A DNA stretch of 64,000 nt, taken from the NCBI RefSeq assembly GCF_004801395.1, contig NZ_SSOA01000001.1, positions 62,001-126,000 of the forward strand, given 5' to 3'. Position 1 is the stretch's first letter, and the number at the start of each line of letters is the position of its first letter. Of the stretch, positions 17,617-25,951 are shown piece by piece. The DNA comes from Gillisella terrae. Lineage in GTDB: Bacteria; Pseudomonadota; Alphaproteobacteria; Rhizobiales; Rhizobiaceae. The notes below the pieces were generated by a model. That model saw nothing but the letters and a program-made list of their open reading frames with translations. It had not been told where the DNA came from and did no database searches. A program made the translations under genes and the position numbers.

Positions 17617-19710
17617 ATGGCAGATTTCGTAGCAGTTATTCGACGTGCCGTAGACGGCCTGTCGAACAATACCCCGGAAATGCGCGTTAAGGTGTATGAA
17701 AAAGCTCGCGGTGCCGTTATGCGGCAGCTGGAGAATATGACACCTAAGCCGTCAGAGGACATGTTGCGCCGTCAGCTGGACAAGCTTGAGCTGGCCATCA
17801 AGGATGTCGAGTCGGAATATGCCGAAGCGCTCCCGGCTGAAGACGAGACTGTTGATGCGGCTCCTGCTTATGAACCTGAACAGGTCCATGCGCCAGAGCC
17901 TTATCACGCTGAGCCTGAACCATACGAAGAGCCTGCGCCCTACGAAGAGCCTGTGAGTGCCGCCGAGCCTGAGGGTGTTGAAACGGCTTATGAGCCCGAA
18001 GTGGCCGAGCCGGTTTATGATGATCATCACGTTGAGCCATGGCAGGCACCGGATTATTCCCAACCGGCGCATGAAACGCCCGAGCATGACCACCATGTGG
18101 ACGCGCCAAAGCAAATGCCTGTGGCGGAATATCCGCAATGGGCGTCTGAGCCTGAGCCTGCTGCCCCAGCCATCACCCATGCTTCAGAAACCCACGCAGC
18201 AGACAAACATGGGCTGGACAGTCATGAAATGGCTCCATGGGACGTCGCGGATCATGACAACAATGCGACCCAACGATCGACGGATGATGATCATTGGGCT
18301 CCTCCTGTTGCGCCTGCTGTTGGCACGACCCGTGCTGAAACCCCGGCCGAGGTTGCGCCGCCTTATCAGAGCCCGCAGCGTCAGACGGATCATGCGGATG
18401 CGCTTGGTGCCTTTGATGAATTTGTGCGAAGCCAGACGGTTGTTGATCCCAAGAAAGACGCCACAGATACTGCCGATCTTTTGAACTGGGGCGAGACGGA
18501 CAAAGCTGCCAGCAGTGATAAGCCCGCGCGCGCTGTCGATGTCGGCACCGATCCGGCCTGGTTTGATGATTTTGTTACCGCGACCAAGCCTGCGGCGCAG
18601 GTTGACCCCGCTCTGCAAAATCTGACCAATGACAGTGGCAAACGCCAAGGCACCTCCAAGGATGAGCTGTTGGCCACCCTGAAAAAGGGTCAGAACAAGG
18701 GCAAGAAAAAAGCCAAGACCGGCAGCAAATCGAAATCAGGGGGAATGAAGCCCTATATTTTGACCGGCGCGCTGATTTTGATTTTGGCGGGCGGCGGCTA
18801 TGCAGCCTATGTCAATCGCGAGTATTTGGCCTCGCTTGCCAATGGCTTGACACCTCCGGCACCCCAAACGGCTTCAGAGTCTGGCAAAACGGATGGTGCG
18901 AAAACGGATGGGGATGGCGTGAAAGCGGCAACCTCGGGCGGTGATGCGCAAGCCGGTGCTGCGGGCCAGAAATTTACCCAGCAGCTTCTGCCGGATGGCA
19001 CAGAGGTTGATCGTGGCCCATCTGAGGCTGAGGCCAGCGCCAACGAAGGCCGCTCGGTTGCACAGCAAAATGTTGCGGCCAACACACCACCAGCCAATGC
19101 TGCAACGGCTGCTGGCGCGCCCGCAAGCAAAGCGTTTACAGTGCCAGCCAATGGTCAGAAGGCCTATCTCTATGAAGAGCGCCTAGGCGAAACCACGCCT
19201 GCAACCATGCAGGGCTATGTGGTGTGGGAAGAAAAGAACGAGACTGACGATAATGGCAAGCCGCAACCTGTTATTCAGGGGCAATTGGCTATCCCTGAGC
19301 AGGGCCTGACCGCGCTGATCACCTTCAAGCGCAACACCGATCCTTCGCTTCCGGCCAGCCATCTTGCTGAAATCGTGTTCTCGGTTCCCAAAAACTTCCC
19401 CGGTGGCGGTATCGACAGTGTTCAGCGCGTTGCCATGAAGCAAACCGAGCAAGATCGCGGCGATCCGATTGTCGCGGTTCCGGCCAAAATCATTGATGAC
19501 AGCTTCATGATTGCCTTCAATGATTTCCCTGAGGTGGTGACCCGCAACATCAGTTTGCTGCGTGATCGCGAATGGATCGACATTCCGGTCACCTACCGCA
19601 ACGGTCGGCGCGCCTTGCTCACGCTTGACAAGGGCAGCGTTGGCAAAAAAGTCTTCGACGATGTGATCAAGGAATGGATTGCGCGCGGCAGCGCCAAAAG
19701 CGGTGGTTAA
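17617..19710 (+). CDS. Acidic, repetitive single-pass membrane protein, unknown function
   Basis: A 697-residue protein. The first 80 residues are helical and well ordered (MADFVAVIRRAVDGLSNNTP, then VMRQLENMTPKPSEDMLRRQ). A long Glu/Pro/His/Ala-rich low-complexity segment follows, with EPYEEPAPYEEP-type repeats and histidine clusters (YDDHHVEPW, PEHDHHVDAP). A basic patch (KKGQNKGKKKAKTGSKSKSG) precedes one membrane helix at about residues 379-400 (YILTGALILILAGGGYAAYV). A Lys/Asp/Ala linker leads to a conserved globular C-terminal domain of about 180 residues. The basic patch suggests N-in topology with the C-terminal domain in the periplasm. It lies behind purA, with its own start region. 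No function is recognised. Confidence 0.8.
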   Translation: MADFVAVIRRAVDGLSNNTPEMRVKVYEKARGAVMRQLENMTPKPSEDMLRRQLDKLELAIKDVESEYAEALPAEDETVDAAPAYEPEQVHAPEPYHAEPEPYEEPAPYEEPVSAAEPEGVETAYEPEVAEPVYDDHHVEPWQAPDYSQPAHETPEHDHHVDAPKQMPVAEYPQWASEPEPAAPAITHASETHAADKHGLDSHEMAPWDVADHDNNATQRSTDDDHWAPPVAPAVGTTRAETPAEVAPPYQSPQRQTDHADALGAFDEFVRSQTVVDPKKDATDTADLLNWGETDKAASSDKPARAVDVGTDPAWFDDFVTATKPAAQVDPALQNLTNDSGKRQGTSKDELLATLKKGQNKGKKKAKTGSKSKSGGMKPYILTGALILILAGGGYAAYVNREYLASLANGLTPPAPQTASESGKTDGAKTDGDGVKAATSGGDAQAGAAGQKFTQQLLPDGTEVDRGPSEAEASANEGRSVAQQNVAANTPPANAATAAGAPASKAFTVPANGQKAYLYEERLGETTPATMQGYVVWEEKNETDDNGKPQPVIQGQLAIPEQGLTALITFKRNTDPSLPASHLAEIVFSVPKNFPGGGIDSVQRVAMKQTEQDRGDPIVAVPAKIIDDSFMIAFNDFPEVVTRNISLLRDREWIDIPVTYRNGRRALLTLDKGSVGKKVFDDVIKEWIARGSAKSGG

Positions 19711-19752
19711 GCTTACGCCTTATAGAGCGTGGTAAAAGTCTGAGTAACAAAA

Positions 19753-19770
19753 GGGAGGTGACAGCGTCCC
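19753..19770 (+). terminator. Left copy of a duplicated terminator hairpin
   Basis: GGGAGGTGACAGCGTCCC, preceded by AAAA; the stem carries one mismatch. The matching, perfectly paired copy is at 19944-19961. The two copies flank the 171-bp element at 19773-19943. Confidence 0.7.
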
Positions 19771-19772
19771 TT

Positions 19773-19943
19773 AGACTGCTGACAAACCCTAAATTTATCC
19801 TCGACGTCATGCTCGGCCCTGTGTCGAGCATCCAACCACGCTAATTTCATAAGCAAAGTCAATTGCTTATCCAGCCACGGCAGACCCTCGGGACAGGCCC
19901 GAGGGTGACGAAATGTCGAACGAGAGGTTTGTCAATAAGCTGA
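19773..19943 (+). mobile_element. 171-bp non-coding structured element, copy 1
   Basis: The sequence begins AGACTGCTGACAAACC and ends GGTTTGTCAATAAGCTGA, so its ends are imperfect inverted repeats (12 of 16 positions). It holds two hairpins: ATGCTCGGC-CCTGT-GTCGAGCAT (19809-19831) and ACCCTCGGG-ACAGG-CCCGAGGGT (19884-19906). The loops CCTGT and ACAGG are exact complements. An inverted copy of identical length is at 27515-27685. It has no open frame and is best described as a miniature inverted-repeat element. Confidence 0.8.
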
Positions 19944-19966
19944 GGGAGGTGACAGCCTCCCTTTTT
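19944..19966 (+). terminator. Right copy of the duplicated terminator hairpin
   Basis: GGGAGG-TGACAG-CCTCCC followed by TTTTT: a perfect 6-bp stem and U-tract reading on the plus strand. It ends transcription from the membrane-protein gene, while the left copy (with its A-run) would serve the convergent MFS gene. Confidence 0.75.
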
Positions 19967-19975
19967 CCATTCAGC

Positions 19976-21211
19976 TCACCTCTCCGGGTTTTCCGGTGCA
20001 ACCTGATGGCGGTTGAACAGAAAGAGCAAAAGCGCAATCGCGGCAATGCCGCCATGGAAGAGATAGGCCAGCGAATAGCCGCCTTTTTCGGTGAGCCAGC
20101 CAGCCACGATATTGCTCGAAGAGGCACCAATGCCTTGCACTGTCATCACAGCGGCAAGGCCGACATTGAAGCGCCCTGAGCCGAGCAAAATCCGCTCCAC
20201 GGCAATCGGTGTGGCAATGCCGATCAATCCTGCCCCGACGCCATCGAGAACCTGTACGGGATAGATGGCTGTGAAGCTGGTGAAATAGCCAGCAATCATG
20301 CCGCGCACGGGCAGGGCCAGCAGGGCAATCAGGAAGATTGAACGCAAACCGAAACGGTTGATCAGGAAGGGTGCGCTTGCGGCCACAACAATCATGGACA
20401 GTTGCGAGATGCCGGTGGTGATGGCGGTTGTTTGAAACGGGCTGTCCATTTGAATGGAAAAGTCCTGCGCAATCAGGCGGCTAATGGGCGCGTTGCCGAA
20501 GTGAAAAATCATCATGATGATGGCCAGCACAATCAGTCCGCGACTTTGCGCCAACACGCGAAATCCTGCCGGTTTTAAAGCATTGTCATCATCTGCCGCA
20601 AAGCCGCGCGCCACTTTTTGATCAATCTCCGTGGGGCGAATGGCCAATGTGGCGACAATCGCGGCGAAAGCGGAGGCCAGCATCAGCCAGACAATGCCGT
20701 TTTGGCCAAAATGCTCGGCAATGAGATAGACACACACCAGTGAAAAGACGTTGCCTGTGTGATTCCACACCTCGTTGCGCGAAATTTGCTGTGAAAACGC
20801 TTTTTGGCCAACAAGACCAAGCGTTAACCCCATCAAGGCAGGGCCGATCACCGCGCCCACCAGCGCCGTTGCCGATTGCCCGCCGAACACCGAGAAATTA
20901 TCGGGGCTGGCCAGTGTCCACAGGGCGGCGGCGGTGACAACAACGACGGGGGCAATGATCAGGCTGCGTTTATAGGGGCTGGCGTCAACGAGCGCGCCGA
21001 AAAAAGGCGTGGCGACCATGCCGATAATGCCGCCGATTGTTGCAATAATTCCCAGCGTCATGGGTTGCCACCCATGGGTTGCCAAAAAGCCGTCAAGAAA
21101 AGGGCCTAACCCATCACGGGCATCTGCAAGAAAGAAATTGAGCGTGGCCAGCGCCACCAGTGAGCGGTGGCTCGCCGTGGTGATCTTGGGTTGTGAAGGC
21201 ACGAGACACAC
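19976..21211 (-). CDS. Major facilitator superfamily transporter
   Basis: A protein of about 411 residues with 12 predicted membrane segments. The loop 2-3 motif is present in degenerate form (GGIIGMVATPFFGALVDASPYKR). Mid-loop and second-half repeats are seen (VVAASAPFLINRFGLRSIFL). The start is taken at the GTG at 21211, which follows AGGATAAAG; the longer frame begins at a TTG at 21304 and adds about 31 residues with no hydrophobic start. Substrate unknown. It is convergent with the acidic membrane protein, the gap being filled by the 171-bp element. Confidence 0.82.
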   Translation of the reverse strand: MCLVPSQPKITTASHRSLVALATLNFFLADARDGLGPFLDGFLATHGWQPMTLGIIATIGGIIGMVATPFFGALVDASPYKRSLIIAPVVVVTAAALWTLASPDNFSVFGGQSATALVGAVIGPALMGLTLGLVGQKAFSQQISRNEVWNHTGNVFSLVCVYLIAEHFGQNGIVWLMLASAFAAIVATLAIRPTEIDQKVARGFAADDDNALKPAGFRVLAQSRGLIVLAIIMMIFHFGNAPISRLIAQDFSIQMDSPFQTTAITTGISQLSMIVVAASAPFLINRFGLRSIFLIALLALPVRGMIAGYFTSFTAIYPVQVLDGVGAGLIGIATPIAVERILLGSGRFNVGLAAVMTVQGIGASSSNIVAGWLTEKGGYSLAYLFHGGIAAIALLLFLFNRHQVAPENPER

Positions 21212-21384
21212 CTTTATCCTGTTGATTTCCCTAGACGTTACATGGCGTTCATGACAAAGAGGGGAAGGGGTCTTGTGCAAAACAACAAAATTATCTTTTG
21301 GCAATTGCTCTCGTGAGCGGACGCTCTAAATGTGCAATGTCTTGTGTCGGGTGATTCCCTTTTCCACCAATGTTCGGATGACGT

Positions 21385-22647
21385 ATGGCGACGATCTATG
21401 TGACTTGGGGCATTTCAGCCCTTGCCGTTCTTGGTGTGATTGTGCGGCCCTTTGGCTGGCCTGAGGCGGTTTGGGCGGTTGCCGGTGCTTTGGCCTTGCT
21501 GGCTTTGGGCCAGATTGGTCCGCTGGATGCATGGGCTGGCGTGGCCAAGGGCTTTGATGTCTATCTGTTTTTGATCGGCATGATGCTGTTGTCGGAGCTG
21601 GCGCGGCGCGAAGGCCTGTTTGACTGGCTGGCAGCGCTGGCAACCCAAAAGGCCAAAGGCTCACCGATCCGGCTGTTTGTCTTGATTTATGGGGTTGGCA
21701 TTCTCGTCACCGCATTTTTGTCCAATGATGCGACGGCGGTGGTGCTGACACCCGCGGTTTATGCGGCAACAAAGGCGGCAAAGCTCAAGAACCCCATGCC
21801 GTACCTTTTGATTTGCGCCTTTATTGCCAATGCCGCCAGCTTTGTCCTGCCCATTTCCAATCCCGCCAATCTGGTGATTTTCGGGGGCGGCACCATGCCA
21901 CCTTTGTCGAAATGGCTGGCAACTTTTGCCCTGCCGTCGCTGGTGGCGATTATCGCGACATTCGCCATGCTCTATTGGAGCCAGCGGCGCGAGATTTTGA
22001 CCGAAACGCTGGAGCGGCAGATCGATGCGCCCGCCTTGTCCCATAGCGCGCGGTTGGCAGGTTATGGCTTGCTGTTCACAGCCATCATCCTGATCGTCGC
22101 CTCTGCTATGGGCGTAGACCTCGGCTGGCCCACCTTTCTTGCAGGCGTGCTGACTACCGTTCTGGTGCTGGCGCTGACTCGCCAAAGTCCTGTCGAGACC
22201 GTAAAAGGTATGTCATGGAGCGTCCTGCCTTTGGTGGGTGGGCTGTTTGTGTTGGTGGAAGCCTTGGACAAAACGGGCTTGACTGGCATGCTGGCGCAAG
22301 AGTTATCGCGTCAGGCACAGGCCAACGGAGCTACGGCCGCTATGGGCGCTGGCTTGCTGGTGGGCTTCATGTCCAACCTTGTCAATAATCTGCCAGCCGG
22401 ATTGGTGGCCGGTGCCACAGTGCAAGCCGCTCATGTCAGCGATACCGTATCGGCCGCTGTGCTGATCGGTGTCGATCTTGGTCCCAATCTTTCGGTGACC
22501 GGTTCGCTTGCCACCATTCTCTGGCTCTCGGCGCTTCGCCGCGAGGGGCTTTCTATCGGCACTTTCGCCTTTTTAAAAATTGGCGCTGTGGTGATGATAC
22601 CGGCTTTGGTGTTGTCGCTTCTGGCTTTGATCCTCACGGCCGCTTAA
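21385..22647 (+). CDS. ArsB/SLC13-like anion permease
   Basis: A 420-residue protein with about 11 membrane segments. It has features of the ion-transporter superfamily that includes ArsB and the Na+/dicarboxylate carriers: FLSNDATAVVLTPAVYA and FMSNLVNNLPAGLVAG, the duplicated N-D/N-N re-entrant motifs, and VLIGVDLGPNLSVTGSLATI. In arsenite efflux pumps the same NDATAVVLTP and NNLPAGL/LGPNLSVTGSLA blocks are conserved, so ArsB-type arsenite (or other oxyanion) export is likely. No arsR or arsC is beside it, so another anion substrate is possible. Confidence 0.82.
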   Translation: MATIYVTWGISALAVLGVIVRPFGWPEAVWAVAGALALLALGQIGPLDAWAGVAKGFDVYLFLIGMMLLSELARREGLFDWLAALATQKAKGSPIRLFVLIYGVGILVTAFLSNDATAVVLTPAVYAATKAAKLKNPMPYLLICAFIANAASFVLPISNPANLVIFGGGTMPPLSKWLATFALPSLVAIIATFAMLYWSQRREILTETLERQIDAPALSHSARLAGYGLLFTAIILIVASAMGVDLGWPTFLAGVLTTVLVLALTRQSPVETVKGMSWSVLPLVGGLFVLVEALDKTGLTGMLAQELSRQAQANGATAAMGAGLLVGFMSNLVNNLPAGLVAGATVQAAHVSDTVSAAVLIGVDLGPNLSVTGSLATILWLSALRREGLSIGTFAFLKIGAVVMIPALVLSLLALILTAA

Positions 22648-22672
22648 AAAAAGCCCCGATCGCCTCGGGGCC
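22646..22672 (-). terminator. Intrinsic terminator of rpoH
   Basis: GCCCCGA / TCGGGGC stem (22653-22671) with a run of seven A on its left, giving a U-tract on the minus strand. It overlaps the stop codon of the convergent permease gene and may act in both directions. Confidence 0.85.
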
Positions 22673-22699
22673 CATACTTGCAACATGACAGAGTGGAAT

Positions 22700-23602
22700 T
22701 TAGGCGTCCACCACGCGCAATGCCTTGGCCTGATCCAGCGCATCTTTTTGCACGGCTTCTTGCACCTTTTCAAAGGCCCGCACTTCAATCTGGCGCACGC
22801 GCTCACGGCTGATGTCAAACTCTGCTGACAGCTCTTCCAGTGTCACTGGCTCCTCTGCCAAACGACGGGCAGCAAAAATGCGACGTTCACGTTCATTCAG
22901 CACGGCCATGGCGCGTGAGAGCATGTTGCGACGGGTTTCCAACTCGTCTTGCTCGATCAGCACCGCTTCCTGGCTTTCGTGATCATCCACCAGCCAATCC
23001 TGCCACTGGCCGGACTCGCCCTCGCTGGCCCGCATGGGCGCGTTCAGCGATGCATCGCCGGAAAGGCGGCGGTTCATCGACACCACTTCTTCTTCTGACA
23101 CGTTCAGCTTTGTGGCAATCTCTGTCACATGTTCGTGGCGCAAATCACCGTCTTCAATGGCCTGGATCTTGCCCTTGAGACGACGCAGGTTGAAGAACAG
23201 CCGCTTTTGGTTGGCGGTTGTGCCCATTTTGACCAAAGACCATGAGCGCAGGATATATTCCTGAATAGACGCCTTGATCCACCACATGGCATAGGTTGCC
23301 AGACGAAAGCCGCGTTCCGGGTCGAATTTTTTCACAGCCTGCATCAGGCCAACATTGCCCTCAGACACAACTTCGCCAATCGGCAGGCCATAGCCGCGAT
23401 AGCCCATGGCAATTTTGGCCACCAGACGCAAATGGCTTGTTACCAAACGATGCGCGGCATCGCGGTCTGCGTGTTCGGCATAACGCTTTGCCAGCATATA
23501 TTCTTCTTGCGGTTCCAGCATTGGAAACTTGCGGATCTCGTCAAGATAGCGATTTAAACCGCCTTCGCCGGCGGTGATAGAAGGCAAACTGTTCCGGGCC
23601 AT
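22700..23602 (-). CDS. rpoH: RNA polymerase sigma factor RpoH (sigma-32 type)
   Basis: A 300-residue alternative sigma factor of the heat-shock group. Seen: region 2 (EEYMLAKRYAEHADRDAAHR; LRLVAKIAMGYRGYGLPIGE; GNVGLMQAVKKFDPERGFRL; ATYAMWWIKASIQEYILRSW), the RpoH-box region (ANQKRLFFNLRRLK, closely similar to QRKLFFNLR) and region 4 (SERE-like NERERRIFAARRL and the HTH ISRERVRQIEVRAFEKVQ). The ATG at 23602 (MARNSLPSI) matches the usual N-terminus; the upstream extension lacks family similarity. It directs RNA polymerase to chaperone and protease promoters. Rhizobia often carry two rpoH genes; this one lies close to rluD, like the main copy. Confidence 0.93.
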   Translation of the reverse strand: MARNSLPSITAGEGGLNRYLDEIRKFPMLEPQEEYMLAKRYAEHADRDAAHRLVTSHLRLVAKIAMGYRGYGLPIGEVVSEGNVGLMQAVKKFDPERGFRLATYAMWWIKASIQEYILRSWSLVKMGTTANQKRLFFNLRRLKGKIQAIEDGDLRHEHVTEIATKLNVSEEEVVSMNRRLSGDASLNAPMRASEGESGQWQDWLVDDHESQEAVLIEQDELETRRNMLSRAMAVLNERERRIFAARRLAEEPVTLEELSAEFDISRERVRQIEVRAFEKVQEAVQKDALDQAKALRVVDA

Positions 23603-23882
23603 AGAGCACCCCTTTCTTCTTGCAGCCTCCCGATTTATGCGGGCAGGCCTTGATTGCGTGGATGCATGATCCCACGCAACTCCTCTTGGAAGATAGGTAT
23701 CCATAAGCGGCAATTCAAGAACAGTTTGCTCTGATCCGCCGCTTGGTTTGGGGCAAATTGACGCGCTATCACTCTTCTTTTCATCATCTGCCTGGTCGAA
23801 ATTGAGCCTATCAGCAGCGTTACAATTATTTTAGTAATTTTTGATAATGTCGAAGTTCTGAAAAAAAATCCTGGATTGAAGA

Positions 23883-25853
23883 ATGTCGATTTCCAAAATA
23901 CTAAAATTTGCTATCGAGTTATTCAAGGTCAGATCTGACAATCCGGATTTGTTAAAAGCACAATACCGCGCTTTTTCCAGTCAAATGCCGATGATGTATT
24001 TCATCTTGCTGTCCAGCAGCTGGGCTTTGTCGATCACCCATATCCATTCTGCACCCTTGCTATTGACCGTATGCGTACCACTATTGTTTACGTTTTTATG
24101 CGGTGTGCGGATGATATTCTGGTTGCGAAATCGCGGCGTTTCGCCCACCACAGAAATCGCCCATGCTGCAATGACCCGCACCAATCGCCTTGCAGTTTTT
24201 ATAGCAATTGCCTTCACGGGCTGGTCTTTCATGTTGGTGCCGTATGGCGATGCTTATCAGCAGTCCTATGTGGCTTTTTACATGGCCATTACTGTCATAT
24301 CATGCATTTTTTGCCTGATGTATCTCCGCTCCGCCGCAGTCATTGTGACCACGATTGTGAATGGGGCATTTTTTGTCTTTTTTATCTCGGTCGGCCAACC
24401 AATTTTTATTGCCGTTGCGGTCAATGTCGCGCTGGTTTGTGCGGGCATGATATCGGTTTTGCTGACGAATTATCGCAATTTTGAGCAGATGATCATGTCG
24501 CAGCTTCGCTCAAAAGCACTGAGCGATGAAAATTTGCGACTGGCAAATCTTGATAGTCTGACCGATCTTCCAAACCGGCGGGCGTTCTTTTCAGATCTTG
24601 AATTGGCGCTTCATGAAGCAAAAACTGCCGGCTCCAGAGTGGCCCTTGGTCTGATCGATCTGGATGGGTTTAAGCCGATTAACGATCTCTATGGCCATTC
24701 GGCCGGGGATCGGCTCTTGGTTGAAGTGGCAAAACGTCTGTTGGTCCTTCCTGATGGCCTCAAAGCCTATCGCTTGGGTGGCGACGAATTTGCCATCATC
24801 TCAGCGCATTCGGTGGATGATGCAGAATTTTTGGGCGCTGCAAATGTCTTGATTGATCAGCTCCATCACCCTTTTGATATGGCGGAGGCGACCGTTCGGG
24901 TTTCTGCATCCATGGGCATTGCCATCTATCCGGATCTCGCGTCCACGCCTGAGCGATTGTTTGATCAGGCGGATTATGCCCTTTATCACGCAAAAAGCAC
25001 AAGGCGTGGAAGCGCGGTCTTGTTCAACGCTACCCATGAGAGCAAGATCAACATTGACGCCCGCATCGAGCAGGCGCTCAAACAGGCCGATCTGACAAAA
25101 GAGCTTTCCCTGACGTTTCAGCCGATCATTGATATCCGATGGGGCAAGCCCATTGGCTTTGAAGCGCTGGCGCGCTGGGAAAGCCCAACACTGGGCAATG
25201 TGCAGCCAGCCCAGTTTTTTCCCATCGCCGAGCGGGCCGGTATCGTCGGTCTTTTAACAAGGCCCCTTCTCAAAAAGGCGCTTGAGGCGGCAAGTCATTG
25301 GGATAAAAATATCCGGCTCTCGTTCAATCTCTCGGCTCATGATCTCAACTCGAACGAAAGTGTTCTGCTTTTGATTGGCATCATCAAAAGTTCGAACCTG
25401 GATGCTGATCGTATTGATCTTGAAATTACCGAAACAGCCTTCACCCATGATTTTGAACAGGTGAAGCGGTCAATTGAAATGCTGCGCTTACTTGGCTGTG
25501 GTATTTCTCTCGATGATTTCGGGATTGGCTATTCGTCTCTCACACGATTGCACTCTCTTCCCTTCACGAAAATCAAGATTGACCGCAGCTTTATTGTCGA
25601 TCTCGACAAAACACCCGCCAGTTATAAAATTGTCAAATCCGTACTCGCTCTCAGCCGCGATATGGGTCTGCAATGTGTTGTTGAGGGTGTGGAAACGGAA
25701 GGTGAATTGGCCGCTCTACAGAAACTCGGCGGAACCTTTGTTCAAGGCTATGTCTATTCTCCGCCGCTTCTGGACAAAGAGGTTGCTGAATTTATTGCCA
25801 GATCTTCGGGCGGGGTTGGGCCAGAAGAGCTTCCAGAGGTCGCACGAAATTAG
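23883..25853 (+). CDS. Membrane-bound GGDEF-EAL protein (c-di-GMP turnover)
   Basis: A 656-residue protein. The N-terminal 200 residues have about six membrane segments (MASE-like sensor). The GGDEF domain has the intact active site (YRLGGDEFAII) and DLDGFKPINDLYGH. The RxxD inhibitory site that should lie 5 residues before GGDEF is absent. The EAL domain has ExLxR (FEALARWESP), the metal ligands NLSAHD and LEITETAFTHD, DDFGIGYSSLTRL, KIDRSF and the terminal QGYVYSPP, so it looks catalytically complete. It could therefore both make and degrade c-di-GMP. It lies between rpoH and rluD and has A/T-rich flanks. Confidence 0.92.
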   Translation: MSISKILKFAIELFKVRSDNPDLLKAQYRAFSSQMPMMYFILLSSSWALSITHIHSAPLLLTVCVPLLFTFLCGVRMIFWLRNRGVSPTTEIAHAAMTRTNRLAVFIAIAFTGWSFMLVPYGDAYQQSYVAFYMAITVISCIFCLMYLRSAAVIVTTIVNGAFFVFFISVGQPIFIAVAVNVALVCAGMISVLLTNYRNFEQMIMSQLRSKALSDENLRLANLDSLTDLPNRRAFFSDLELALHEAKTAGSRVALGLIDLDGFKPINDLYGHSAGDRLLVEVAKRLLVLPDGLKAYRLGGDEFAIISAHSVDDAEFLGAANVLIDQLHHPFDMAEATVRVSASMGIAIYPDLASTPERLFDQADYALYHAKSTRRGSAVLFNATHESKINIDARIEQALKQADLTKELSLTFQPIIDIRWGKPIGFEALARWESPTLGNVQPAQFFPIAERAGIVGLLTRPLLKKALEAASHWDKNIRLSFNLSAHDLNSNESVLLLIGIIKSSNLDADRIDLEITETAFTHDFEQVKRSIEMLRLLGCGISLDDFGIGYSSLTRLHSLPFTKIKIDRSFIVDLDKTPASYKIVKSVLALSRDMGLQCVVEGVETEGELAALQKLGGTFVQGYVYSPPLLDKEVAEFIARSSGGVGPEELPEVARN

Positions 25854-25951
25854 AGCGGCTCACTGTTTTCGTGAAAAAATGAACCGCTCTCACTCTTTGT
25901 TTTCCCGTAGACCCTGACGGAAAACTGCGAAACACTTTTCTGGGAAATGCT

